Source: Anoplolepis gracilipes (Eukaryota > Arthropoda > Insecta > Hymenoptera > Formicidae). From it: DNA of 64,000 nucleotides. The notes beneath the pieces are model-generated. The model had not been told where the DNA came from. It did not search any database and saw only the letters and a list, made by a program, of their open reading frames with translations. Numbering within the stretch: position 1 is the first letter of the stretch; every line of letters starts with the position of its first letter. Location: assembly GCF_047496725.1 (NCBI RefSeq), contig NC_132972.1:12725001-12789000 (forward strand). The letters are read 5' to 3'. Below are positions 50,679-64,000 of the stretch, one piece after another. The position numbers and the translations under genes were made by a program.

Positions 50679-53600
50679 GAAGTTTTGATTTAAAAATTCA
50701 AATTTTTTAAAATCTTTTAAAAATAATTTGAAAAATATTTAAATACACAACACTCGATACTTTTTTAATTTCCTATTTTCCAATTTAACATTTATTTACA
50801 TAAAAATATAAGTAAAATATAACTAGAGGAAAATTCCGAGGCATAACATCACTCGAAAGATAATTTCGCACGCTCTTGCCCAGCGGTGTCGAATAGCTCA
50901 GGGCATCGTGTGAGATCGTGAACGCGATGGATAACGCAATTACTCATGCAAGCGATCTGACGATGATGCGTGTGTTTTGTTCGTATATCCGATTAAGAAG
51001 TCACTGCGAGCCCTGACCGCGGGCAACACATTCCGTGTTCTAACAAGTCGGGAGGCAGAAAAAGAGGGATGGGTGGAAAGGAAGAAAAACTTTCGAGAGC
51101 AGTTCACTCCCCTTTTTCGAGAGTGAGCTGAAAAGCATCTCGACTTCGAGAAGTCGAGGTCGCTCGTTCGTCAGAGGCAAAACTTACAAACTCGAATTAA
51201 CTTTTGTATGTAATTTCGCAGCGCAAATCGCGTCGCGATGAGAAAAAGCCGGCTTGGTCCTTGAGTTGAAAATTGACGCTAATGACTATTATCTTTTTGG
51301 GCACAAGATTCTCGCATATATTCACGTATGTGGCACCGCAACATACGATCTGCAAAAGCAATTGCAACGCGTCACTTAACGAATGACAAGCTCGATAGTT
51401 ACAAAGAGAGGTCGCTTAATAAGTAGCAAACGTGTATCTTTATGCGCGGACATTCACGTTCTTTGTATATCCGAGCACCGCCCTATCTGCTCACGCAATT
51501 TAGATTCGAAAGCGGCGGAACACTCCGGGCAGATTGCAACATCGGGAATGCCGTCGGCTGATATTTATAGCCCTCCGCTTGCATCCCTGAGAGAAACGTC
51601 ATTTATTCCATTGTCGCTAACAATAGATAGCCGTCTCTTATTTCTTCGGTGATAAATTTGCGCCGCATCATGCAAGTTACATATGCATTTGATGCTATCT
51701 CAGAAGAAGTAAATTTTCTGAAGAAATTTTTTTTCTTATCGCGGCGATCGCGTAAATTACCGAATACTTATAAATCTTGTTTATCGCGATATTATAAGAG
51801 AGGAGCGAAATCTCTTTTTAAATTCGCGCGAAAGAGAAATCGTAACACTCTTGCGTGAGTATTATATATGGACAGTATAACGCAAACGCTGGTAATCGCT
51901 CAAGTGGAGAATGTAAATCTGAACCGCCAGCAAAGCAGACATGTCTTCAAGGAACAGCGCATAGTATTTGTAAGGGTAAAGGAAGATTAAGTGCTACGTA
52001 GGACGAACAATGTGACGCATGTCGCGAAGCCGCGAGTCCGTCCAGCTTCGTTGTCACTAACGTGTCTCTGTTTGCGGTTGAATAAATCGATCGCGAGAGA
52101 GACAACATTGGAAATAGTCTCTTTAGGTAACGCCATGAAAATATCTGTTCATGTAGTTATAGTCACTGCAGCAAATATTTGAACGTTGCAAGTTGAATCT
52201 TTAAAAAAAACTCAACTGCACCTTAACTTAATTCTTAACTGATCTGTTGATAATAAGATTGAGAAAATATTTACACACTGAGTAATGCTATTATTTTGAT
52301 TCATATTTAATAAGTATAATATTGCTGTAGTCAATTAAAAATAAGTATCATTGTTGTACCGTAATCGTGATTTAAATTAGAGTTCAGTGTTTTAAATTAA
52401 AGAGAAAATTAATTAAATTCATCTATAAAAACTCCAACGAGCTCATCTACATTAGAAATTATACCTCACAAGTGCTTTGATAAATGACGGTATCTTGCGT
52501 GCTCTAAGTTATAAATATTCGTCCTAATACTTGATTAAACGAATGGTGAGAAAGCCCATTTAGTTTTCGGCTTAAATCCGTGATATCGTAAGCCGTGAGA
52601 AATTCAACAGAGAAACGGATATTTGTCGCGATGCACTCTCGGAGTGTGAATGTTTCAGCATCGTTTAACGGTACTTCTCTCCCACGTTAGATTAATACAA
52701 GTAATTTAATATGAGAACTCTGGCCAAAGAGGCATCTAGCGTGCATCCATGTTCAAACGAATGATGAATCGCGCGAATCGGAGCGTTCGCGATTTCCTTT
52801 AATCGGACACTAAAATCGTGAGAATCAAATTCCGAAGTATGATATAATTAAGTGTAAATTAAATACTAATTTATTGCTCTAATCTCAAATATATTGCTCG
52901 TGAAATAAATGAAAAACGCTCGAAACACATGTTTATCAATCGCAATATTTTTCACAGTTAATTCGAGAAATAATTTGATGTATGGTAGTTATTGTAAACT
53001 TTTTATTTTTGACTATTTTATTGTTATATAATTATAATATTCTATATTGAGATCATCCATCTAAACAAATTTCATTTTTTTAAGGATCTGTTTGCAGTAT
53101 CTTTAAGCAATTAAATAACAATTAAATAGATACTTATTTTTTTTGTTTACGATTTATAATGGTTATCAAAAATAAAAATATATAATATTAAATCAGAGTT
53201 TTTATCTTTAATATAAATTTTGTTAATTGATAAAAATAATAATAGATTCGAAATTAAAGCAACAAGTATTATAAAATACATTAATACATAATTATGTCAT
53301 ATCTCTTGATGTAATTTCTTATTATAAAGATATCAAATTGACGGAAGTTCTTTTATTACCCATATAAAAGAACATAAAATGTAAATTTTCTGTTTGTCGA
53401 GAATCCATAGAACCGAATGTGGGTGGTAACGATTTGCGAAAACTTGAAGCATATCAATTCAATCCCGTCCACTATTCGTTGCATTTCTTTATGCACACGA
53501 GAGTCTGTGAAATTATTACGAGATTCACCGCCGGCAGACTAAGGTGCTAGAGTCTGTTAATATCCGAGCGGAAATCTATAAACCGCAAGAAAAGTTCGAC

Positions 53601-55221
53601 AGTAAAATTAATAACGATATTAAATCATTCCGAAGCGTCGAGACATAAAATCCACTTCTCGGATCTTACCATCGTCGTTAATGGCAGAACTAATAGAATG
53701 AATTTAACTCCTTTCTCTTCTTCTTCTTCCTCGAATTATTGAAAAAACTAAGAATATTTAGATTCAAGAAGAAGAAGAATTTAACATTTAAATTTTAATA
53801 AATTTGTTTAAAATTGTTTGGAAATTAATTCTTTATTATTTAATAAAAAATAAATAATTTTTTCTGGTCTCGGCAACAATAAAACAATCCTTATATAATT
53901 TTTATTATTGGTTAGTCAACGGGATTTTTTAAATATCTATGACTCAAGTAGCATATGGGCAACAGATGTTAAATATCAGATATTAAATATAAACTGTACA
54001 ATCTTGATTTAAAAAATAGAATGTTTTAAAAGTTCTGGTAAATTCAGGTTAAATATGTTTTCATGAAAAAAAGTAACGTAATAAATTTCGATACTAAGTT
54101 TAAAAAATAAAATTTATTAAGAAAAAAACAAAAATGTATCATGATTATTAATAGCAAATATTTTAGAAATACTCTATTTGTATACTTTTAGTTTGTGGAA
54201 GCCGATTAGATCGTCTTATTATGATTTACAGAAGAAGTTACATGTTACTTGGCGAGATTGTATATTCATGCACATACACACGTACACAAAGTCTGGTATA
54301 TACTTCGCATATTTTACTGCGATGAGCGGAAAATGATACAAGTAAAATACGGCGAAATGGTCGTAACTTCTCGCGGGAATACGCAAATCTTCGTTAATGA
54401 CTTTATCACGAACTATGTTCTTCGCGGAATGGCACGATCTAAGCGATCCCACGTATTCAGTAGAAGTATTCGTAGAGGCATCAGTCTATGTTTATGCATA
54501 TTTTCGCATTGTCTTGCAGAGAGAGAAGAAAAATCAGACTCAACTTTAAAGGCACCGACGTAAAGATGTGACGAATCGTAGATCTGACAAAGAACTGCCG
54601 TGTAATGTTAATGAACGCAATTGTGAGTGCGGAAACGCTCGTCAACAGCTTTATCTTGCGCTGATATTGGCGAGATTATATATTACGAGAGCTCGCAGGC
54701 GATGGTTATATGTTGCGCGGAGTCATTCTCACACTATGAGAATCTTGACTGCGCTGTCAGTGCAAGTTTCTCCTCGTGTTCTTTTTTTGTGAGCTTTCTT
54801 ACGAGTTTTACGTTCCTAGTTTATGATCCTGATCAGAGCCAGCATTAATTAAGTATATATTCAAAACATTGATAAGAATGTAAACGAGGTGAGAATATTT
54901 CTTTACACTGATTGCTGACGTTTCAAGGGCTCGAATCGCGATTTCGTATCTACTAACAATAAGAACGAAAGCCGAAGAAATGCATCGTAAGGGAGGGAAG
55001 AGGGAGGGAAAGTAAGAGGCTGAGATGGAGGATGATACATCCTGCAATATCGGCGGCGACGGCGGCGATGCCACTCAGGGGCCGAAGGTTAACTCGCCTA
55101 ACGTCGAGCACAGGCGGAATATAGATGCACGGTACCGTTCGCCGCTTCATTTCCTTGAGTTATGGTCAATTACGGATGCCTTATCTCGCCAGCGTGGGTC
55201 CACGACTACCACCTATGAGAG

Positions 55222-55250
55222 AGGAAGAGAAAGAGAGAGAGAGAGAGAGC
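55222..55250. repeat. (GA)n low-complexity tract
   Basis: GAGAGGAAGAGAAAGAGAG run; creates spurious Glu-Arg reading frames. Confidence 0.85.
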
Positions 55251-58200
55251 GAACGTACGAGCAAGGAGTGCTTTCTGCGTTCTCTCTTAACCGTCACAAC
55301 CAGGGATAATCTAGCAGCGTGTATCTATCCAGGAAAACATCCTACTGCGCCGCTCTCGCTAAATCGTCTTCTTTTCCACGTTCTCACGGAGACGGAGTAT
55401 AATCGAGGAACATACGTGTATCAAGTACCCGAGTTTAATGATAGGTCGTCCAATCAGTAACTTGCTCCGCGAAAATAACGCGCGCGGTTGATCGAATCGC
55501 CTGCCGTTTATCTTGAATTAAGTGGTCCGCGATGTTAACGTATTTCTGTGCGATAGAAGCAATTATAATGTCAACTTTAGGATATTGCGCTCATTCAAAT
55601 ATTCGTGCGGAATGTGAATATAAACATATTTATGCGACCAAAGATGTTACGTTTTTTTATATGTGTAGGATCTTTAAAAAATTCTTGTATCACTCTCACA
55701 AATCTTTTGAATCTCTTCAATATTATACTTCGACGCTTAATCAAAGCTAATATTTTTATGATTAATATTTTTGATTCGCATCTTCATAAAAATCAGCACA
55801 AAAAAATGAGATTTTTTTAAAGATCTTGAAATTTTTTTAAATCACTATACACATAAAACTACTAATCCATGTGCCTATAAAAAGCTATTGTACATTGATC
55901 TAAGACTATTGTCAATTTATAAAAAAAACTGCAGTGTGTCCAAATTAGATTACTATTTTATAAAGCTAATAAAGAATTATTATATAATTGTTATAAGATA
56001 AAATAATTTTGCACATATTTATATGTAATATAAAATACATATATAGAATAATAGATAGTCTGTAAAGATTAAAAAAAACTAAAACCAAAAAGTTACAAAA
56101 TAATTATTACGCAAAAGACAAAGTATAACATACATACAGTAACTGATATTTCAGTTTAAAAATTTTATTTAGAGTTAAATGTGTGTCGCAAGTATTTTTA
56201 TCGCAATTTTATTATTTTATTATATTACCGTTAAAAATTTATGCATATATTTACACATCTAAAAATAAACTCCGATTTTAAAAGATATTGTAATATTATT
56301 GGAACACCTTGTATGTAAAATATCCTTTATATACAATTCCCTCGCAATCTCCGCGTGTCCGATACTTTCCTGCACCACGTAATTAAATTTTACTTCTCGC
56401 CGGGCGCCTGTATCTCTCAGAAACGAGCTCTTGAAATTAATCTCGCTCGTATAAATTGGTCGATGCGCTGCGCAGATGACCGAGTAGCCGTGTTTATACC
56501 CGACTGGAGCTCTCCGACCGACATGAACGTATTTTAAGGACGACGATAGTGAAAGTCCGCACAGAAAAGAAGGTTTACGGCGAAAGTTAATCCCGTTCTA
56601 CCAATTGCAGTTTGCTGAGAAAATAAAACATTTTCATCTCTCGCGGTATAATCCAAGATAAGCACATCATTCCTTGTGCTTCGTAAACAAACGAAACTCT
56701 CAGATTTTAGCCGGACATTGGATTAAACGGATTCAACAGATTTTATCTATGATTATAGTTAGGCCAAAAAAATTAATTAAAAAAATTTATGTCTAAAATA
56801 GCAAGAACAGTAGATATTTACAAATTTTATTTATAATAATATATTTTGAAAAATACATTTTAATTATTCTATATTACATATTTTATATTGATATAATTTT
56901 ACAATGTCAATTAACATTTTTGTCCATTTGTCGCTTTACGAATATGATATGTAATACTGAAACCTGATACTGTAATCAAATTCTAAATCAGTAATAAAAC
57001 AGTACCATGTTGAGCAGTAAATATTTAGATGCTTGAAAAAATAATTAGCACGCAATACAAAAACAATAATCAATTTCGCTGGTCGTTTCTCGAAATGTCC
57101 AATATATCAAATGTTATTTTGAGATAAGGAGATGAGAGAAAACACAAGTGATTACGTCCGACGAGGATACGTTTGCAACGCTTTTTCCAGAAGAACTTCG
57201 CAGCATCGTCGGTCGAGAATAGACGTCATTTGGCGCCGCGCAAAATTAATGTACACGAAAGGCACGGTATAATTTCGCCGTGGGAGGCACGAGAAGAGAG
57301 GTCGTAAAGCTTCCGTGAGAAGTCGGCTTTAGAAAAAGATGGCCCCGAATGAAATCGGTGGATGATTAATGTCACGTTCCGATGTGGCCAAGCGCCACGA
57401 CGCGATACACCACGTCCGAATTGCATAATGCACCCTCGCGCGTGCGGATATATATATGTAGACGCTTCCGATTATAAATTGAAAGGTCCGCGTGACAGAT
57501 ATCCTTAAGTAGATCGTGCCGCAGGCGAATTGAGTTGGGCGATTTATCGGTATCACCGATCGAGAGGTAAACCGGTTTTCACACGAAATACAAATTCGGG
57601 GCACGAAACGCGCGCGTAAGAATAGATCTTCTATGTATTTTTACATCGAAATACGTACGTGTAACGACATCGTTGATGATTCCTTAAGATGCTCGGCAAT
57701 AAATTCATTTTGACAAGCGATTAACATGAGATCATCACTCTTAAACAGCAATATTACGAGAGAAGCACGTAGTATTATGGAGAATAGAGTTGTAGCATTT
57801 ATTTAGCAGAATATTTTTTGAAAAATTAATAATAATCATTATTCAATAAATGACTATTATGTATATAAAATTATCCTAGTATGTAATAATTATTATATAC
57901 AGAGTAAATTCGTGTATATATATCTTTCTAAAAAGATGTTCTCTTTATACATTTAAATAAATAGTACATTTATTTGTGTTTTAAATTTACTAAATTATTT
58001 TATAAACATAATATATCAATTAATTTAATTTATTATATATAAATGTATTGTTTCTAACGTTATAAACTTGAAGTGTATATAGACACACGCAGTCGCTTCT
58101 TACTACGAGCGATATTTGAGACAAAATATCGTGTCTCTTGATTTTTATATAAATAAATTTGTTGCAACTAAGAAACACAGATAAAGAAAAAGGTCAAGTT

Positions 58201-59685
58201 CTCAATTTTGAAGCAGCTACGTTGAGTGTACTTTTGTGTTATACTACTAATCCTTCTTTGTTTAATCTTAAAAGAGAAGATATTGCACAAGAAATTTCGA
58301 CATTAAATTGAAAAAGACTCGCAATATATCTTTTTTATAGCACTGCACTGCTTTATGAAAAATTCTGAGATAAATAAAAAGACGATACTCAGTACACATG
58401 CGATAAGATTGCGAAAGAGAGTTATAAATAGAAATAAACGCTGTATGAACTACATATACATGAAACTACTTAGTATTTCAATTTATATAAAAGATCTTAA
58501 AACTGTAAGGGAAAAAAAACCATAAAAATATGTAATTAAAAATAAAGAAATGTAATAAAATGTAAGAAAACAATAAATCGTGTGTGTATAGATATTTTAA
58601 TCAATTTATATATAATTTTGAAAAAGCTTTATATTTCTAAATTATAAAAGGAGATGTATATTAGTTCTATATACATTTCAAAGTTATAATTTCTCAAAAT
58701 ATAGAGTGTAAGTAATTTGTAATTTTATGTGACATGAGAATATAACAATAGTGTCAATACATGTCGAATGTACTGCAACAAACAAGAATGAAGCTATAAA
58801 TAAAGATACATTATTCCCGGGATGATGGAAGGAAATCCTAGTGGAAAAGTCGATATTGCGTGTTGACGTATCTGTGTAGACTAAAATACAACTGAAGTAC
58901 CAGCGATCAGTTCTCCTTTTAACGACTACCCTCGACGGCGCCATCATTACCGTCGTTGGTACGTGGATCGATGTGCCAATTAACTCTTTAGCAAGCGTTC
59001 CACGGTTCTCGCGGCTCGCTATAGCTCGCGCATACATGATTAACGGTATAAAATAGAGTACATATTAGATGACCAAATAGGGACTTCGTCGTGTAAGGGA
59101 CTTCGAAGAAAACGAATGGAGTCTCGGACCTGAACTGTCTCTCCTTCCTTTGCAATTTTACGACAGAGGCGCGCGATACGAGATCGAGGATTATTTCCCT
59201 TCCACCGATCAACACGGGCTTCGACCTTCACTGCAACTAGATAGACCAATCTACGCGTGTCAAGTGCATTCCGTATTAATTGCGAAACGCGACTACGATG
59301 TTGGAAAGTGAATTTACATAGCGGCTTTATAGCGGGGCGGATCGTGCGTCAGCCCGCAGGGATTGCTCAGCTCTCTAGAAATCTCTAAGAGCTGACGATT
59401 CGACGACGACGTACTCTTGGCTCTTTGCTTTCCCGTGGGAAACTTCGTATCGTGCCAATGTTCACAAGGTCGAAAACTCGCGTTTACAACCTCTCGTGTA
59501 CATTACACGGTGTGATTATTTGAAGGAATTCTCTTGTTAATCCTCTTTTGCGTTTAGTGGATTACTTAAGTTCAAGGATATTGTGCGTTCTAACTTTTAT
59601 AAGTGTACACATATAAATATTAGAAAATATCAATATGATAAGTAAATATATAAATTATTACCGCTTGTATTTTTATCTACAAATA

Positions 59686-60060
59686 ATTATTAAATAATAC
59701 GGCCAATGATCGAGCAAATTAAAATATATGTTAAAAAATGTGTTGCGTGTTCTTTGATTTATTGCGTGGACTCACGTTTGTATTGACATTTGTTTTGGTT
59801 GAATTTACAATAACTGTTAATTTTTATTTGTACATGACGTTAGATTACTAAAAATACAAGCCTTTCTACATGCTTTCCAACTTTACGCATAGTTTTTGTC
59901 ACACGAACATCTACACGTATATATATATATGTTCATAACTGTATTGAAAAAGACTGCGTACAGCCGAAACGTTTACGTTTTAAAATTTAGAATAATAAAT
60001 ATAAACATTTTTTAACATATATTTTAATTTGCTCGATCATTGGCTGTATTATTTAATAAT
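59686..60060. mobile_element. 375-base MITE with 56-base terminal inverted repeats
   Basis: Arms 59686-59741 and 60005-60060 are inverted copies with one mismatch, centred on AATGATCGAGCAAATTAAAA. The interior has no open reading frame and holds a GAAAAAGACTGC...CGAAACGTTT motif (59945-59974) that recurs elsewhere in the window. Confidence 0.75.
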
Positions 60061-63000
60061 TTATCAATATGATTATATCAAATTAAATGGATATTAATAT
60101 ATGTATATATATGTGTGTATAATTTTTTTAAGAAAAATGACAAAAAATTATTTATTCGCATGTTCGAAATAATAGCATTTTCAATAGAAGTAAAGAATCA
60201 TTGCGGATGCGATTAAATCCAATTTTTTTTAATTTACATTTAACTACAAATGTATTTATATGAATCCTAACCTGAAGTAAGATTATGATGTCATTAATCA
60301 TTCTCAAAGCTTCATCAAATCCGCCTTAATAGAAAATGCTCTATGATAAAAAATTAGAAGAAACCATAATTTTGCATTGATATGTACACATCTTAAAAAT
60401 GTGAAAATATTTTTTAGATAGCCCATCAATATGTGTCTATAAGAGATATAAATTGCAAAAACAGTTACATTTGTTAAAATTTGATGCAGAAAAGAATTTC
60501 ATTAAAATAAAATAATTGCGCGTATTTGAAAAAATTAATAGGTATAATTATTAATTAAATTAATTATTCATATAATAATCTTTAAATTGTAAATATAAAT
60601 ATTGAAAATATAATGCATAAATCTGTTAATAATTATACGGAATTATTTTGCTGTAAATTTTTTTATATTAGATAATTTATTCTTAATCATATATTAATAG
60701 CTAATACATAGTTCATTTATTCTTTCATATATGATTCATTCTGATCAATACATTCTGCATTTTATAAAAATCACCGATAATCAATTCTGATGACATTTTG
60801 TTTTTCTCATGATTTGTATTATAAAAAATTAATGGTATACGAATCACACGCACGAATACGTCTTTAAATGAATTACGAAACGTTCCATCGCGTCGGCAAA
60901 TCACTAAAACGAAATCAAATAAATAAATCAAGATGATAGCTTAGGCGGGAATGCTCACGCCTCCTCGAACCATTAGTTACGATTTTGTATTGTGGCTTGT
61001 CTAGGTGTGACGCCTTTATCCAAAAGCGAACATGCCGATCGATTTAAGGCGATCTCACACTAAATGCATCCTATTCAGCAATTATTTAGAATGAATCTAC
61101 AATTTTTCAAACATATTTTATAATTTATTGTTAAATGATACATTTTATTGGAATATAATGTAAATATTGATATCATATACAACCAAGAAAAATGTTTGTC
61201 ATTTAATGAGTTTTTGTACAATTATATGTTGTAAGTAAATGTAAAAAAAAATTATATATGCAACTTAATATAATCAAATATAAAAATTGATAAAAATATT
61301 TGACTTATATGTATATAATTGCTTTAGACTATATATTATTATAAATATATAGTAGATAAATTTATGGTAAATAGTGTTTTTGTACAACATAAAGCAAAGA
61401 ACAACATACTATCTTCTTCGCTCGAGTAGAAGTTGTGAAACTGAAACTATCATAGTGCAAATATAATCCTACAATGAACGAACCCACTGTAAACGAAACT
61501 GTGCTGAACTAAACTGGAGTGGTTGTGCAAACGTTTTCCAGGATCTAGGAGACTTTATTGCCCTTTAATTCTGACATGTTTACCGACATCCGGCCGGAAA
61601 CGAACAAATAATGACTGTTCGTATAAAATCTCTCACACATTTTGCCGAGAGTACATTAAATGTGGAGCCGCCTTTACACTTAAACTCTGCCCTTTCGGCG
61701 CGTCGAATTATACTGAGAGTTAATTTCAAGGTACAAAATTACGACCGTTTTATTGCATTGGAATGGGAACAGGATCGAGAAAAAAGGTACCAAGGTAATC
61801 CGGACTCGATTTCTCATTATTTACGTATTAGTTATCAAACGATTAATCGCGCCGCGTTAAGGGAAGCTACGGTCATTTTTCGTTATTCATTTTTTCAATT
61901 AACGATCTGCGGATAATGGCGAAATAAAATGCTAACGGGTTTATGTCGACACTACATCATCATCTGGCCCCAGTCTCACTTCCACCAGTTTTTGCCGTTC
62001 TACTCGCAAATTTCCGCGAATAGCATATCCCTTAGTAATAATATACAATTAAATGAAATTAGATACTGCGTTACAATAACTTTACCTTTTCATTAAAGAG
62101 CGCCGCTAGAAAAGAATAACAAAGGTAGCGAGATAGCTACGTTGAAAGTGATTTCTACTCTCTAACAACAGCTGCATGCGGGGGAACCCTTAAGCGTTTA
62201 CTTCCACAGTCTCCCGATCCGCTGTTCTGTCAACCTCGGGGGCAGAAATTTCAATCGAAATGTTTCTTCCAGCTTGATTACGCGTCGCTGTTAACTATAA
62301 TATTTACTTTCTTAAATCTCATTGCAATAAATTCGCGATTAAACTCTCGAGGCAAGGCTAAAAATATCAAAGGACCTCCCAGCAGCACATAAATCGGTGA
62401 TTAATGTCGTCTGCTTGTGCGACGCGGTCTCGACTGTTCGAATGTTGCAACGGACAAGTCCTTCTTCCTTTTGAGAGCGCGTTGGCTCCAAAAAAGACCA
62501 GAATGAATTATTAACCAGGGATTGAAATGCAAATGCAATCGCACGCATAACAGATATGCGGCGCGAACGAAATTTTGATTTCGTGAATGCGAGTGTCGTT
62601 CAGCAAGAATTACATTTCTCACGTCGAGCGCATCCAAGTTCCGTCACGATTATGCTCGACGATCAGACCTCTCCTCCGCCCTTGTTCTTCTCCTCGTCCC
62701 ATCTTCTCTCAAGTACCATCGTCATCGTCGTCATCCTCTCTTTCCCCTCCTTCTCCTTCTTTTTCCCCTTGAGAAGGTAACCTCGAAGGTAGGAGGATTA
62801 AAGTGTCCTTGCCCCTCCACGGTCGGTCTCTCGTGAAAGAATCTCCACTTCGAGGACGACCGAGAGAAGAAGAGCGGCAAGAAGGTCGGAGCGTGTCGCC
62901 GAGCGATTCGGTGCGATAACGTCGTTCCGGTTCTCGAAACCGACGTGTGTGAAAGAACATGTTTGTCGGCCGGCAATAAAATATTGGTGGGCGATGCTCG

Positions 63001-64000
63001 ACGCTTCGATGGATTCGCGCGCGAGCGAGCCTTCCTAGAAAATTGCATGCGAGAGGTTTTGCGACTCGCGAGCGCGAAGTGTGTCGTGGAACCGCTCGTG
63101 CCGCGATGTTGTTGCGAAGCCGAACCGCACGTCGCGTCGTTTCATCGATTTTTGCTTTCGACTTCATCTTCACGCCGCAAGATTTCTGCGACTTTTCCAT
63201 TAAACCATCTCTCGGACGATTGTTATAAATTACACGCATGTCCATATATTATATATATGCTAGACATAAACATGTAACATTTGCGGGGACATTAATTGCA
63301 AAATATTATAACCATGCTTAATAATATTGAAATAAACCATCTAGAATTAATACACAGACACACAGATATTATATTACATTTTTTAACTTCCATCCCTTAG
63401 CATTAATTGACGAGCCTATCTACATCGCGTCGTAATCTCAGTGTCTGTAACAGCTCAACTTTCTTACGCGTCGTGTGATTTATATCAGCAGGAAGTTGAG
63501 GTAATTAAGTAATTAACGTGAAACGGGTATCTCTTGCCGCTTGACGATTGTTGCCGGTCATTAAATTATAGAGACGCTAAATAATGTCAGATGGCTTGTC
63601 TGACGTTACCGCCGGGTTGGTAGCATAATAATAATTATACCGCGTCAAATGTGTTGGCGCCCCTAATCCTCAAACCGGTCAATGATCCAGCATATTTCTG
63701 GTACGACATAGTTTTGAATTAAAATAAGAAATAAAGATGCAATAAAGGCGAACACGTTTATATTTGCATTTTAATTGAACAAAAATGTTCCTTCACTTCG
63801 TAAATCGCAAACGGCCTTTCTAACAGGTAATGTTTGGCTAAATGTATTCAAATATATCAATTATTTTTATTTGAAGTGTATGGTAATCGATTCGTAATTT
63901 TAAGATAAGAAAATTAGTTTGATATGTCAATATATAATTGATCTGTAAATAATACGACTCACTGATAGACTGAGTGTCAAAAAGTTAATGATATTACTAA

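Larger units (their letters stand above)
45870..64000. other. 18 kb right flank without a recognisable gene
   Basis: Alternating AT-rich and CpG-rich stretches. GC-rich patches at about 47260-47780, 50870-51260, 55000-55460 and 62560-63230 could be distal promoters or first exons of a neighbour, but none has a recognisable protein, consistent splice pair or conserved motif. Repeats listed separately. Confidence 0.5.

Noticed and set aside
55025..55460. Overlapping + strand frames (about 94 and 111 residues)
   Set aside because: Driven by a (GA)n tract and CpG-rich sequence; no splice sites or domain to support coding.
62709..63245. 178-residue minus-strand open frame
   Set aside because: Low-complexity Arg/Ser/Asp composition, overlapping open frames on both strands in a CpG-rich patch, and no recognisable domain.

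Overview
The window reads as AT-rich nuclear DNA of an insect, probably a hymenopteran such as an ant. This rests on small AT-rich introns with GT-AG sites, CpG-rich patches in an AT-rich background, many short transposon relics, and the protein families present. There is no bacterial-style gene packing. The species call is inference.

The only genes I can support are three kainate-type ionotropic glutamate receptor (iGluR) genes in tandem, all on the + strand. Gene 1 (exons at 1213-20700) enters from the left with its 5' half outside the window; it has the most canonical sequence and long introns. Gene 2 (26190-35831) is complete apart from its 5' UTR, with 15 exons and 897 codons from its own ATG. 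Gene 3 (37907-45869) has 15 exons but no usable start codon in its first visible exon. Exon lengths and intron phases match across the three genes (for example 277, 199 and 116 bases, equal whole or as sums of two exons), so the array arose by tandem duplication with a few intron gains or losses.

The most interesting feature is in gene 1. The exon for the pore loop is present twice, at 9630-9767 and 10529-10666. Both copies are 138 bases long, have identical flanking phases, and share an upstream GC (not GT) donor. At the position equivalent to the vertebrate AMPA/kainate Q/R site the first copy encodes Arg (CGG) and the second Gln (CAG). Alternative splicing could therefore do in DNA what vertebrates do by RNA editing: set calcium permeability and polyamine block. 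Gene 2 has a normal Gln pore. Gene 3 has lost the pore consensus (Lys at the Q/R site, altered M3 gating motif) while keeping the ligand-binding residues, which suggests a modulatory or non-conducting subunit.

The rest is introns, intergenic DNA and repeats: a Tc1-like element with arms of roughly 470 bases in a gene 3 intron, two adjacent TAA-flanked MITEs in a gene 2 intron, a 375-base MITE near 59.7 kb, (TA)n/(GT)n microsatellites, and an 18 kb right flank (45870-64000) where I find no gene.
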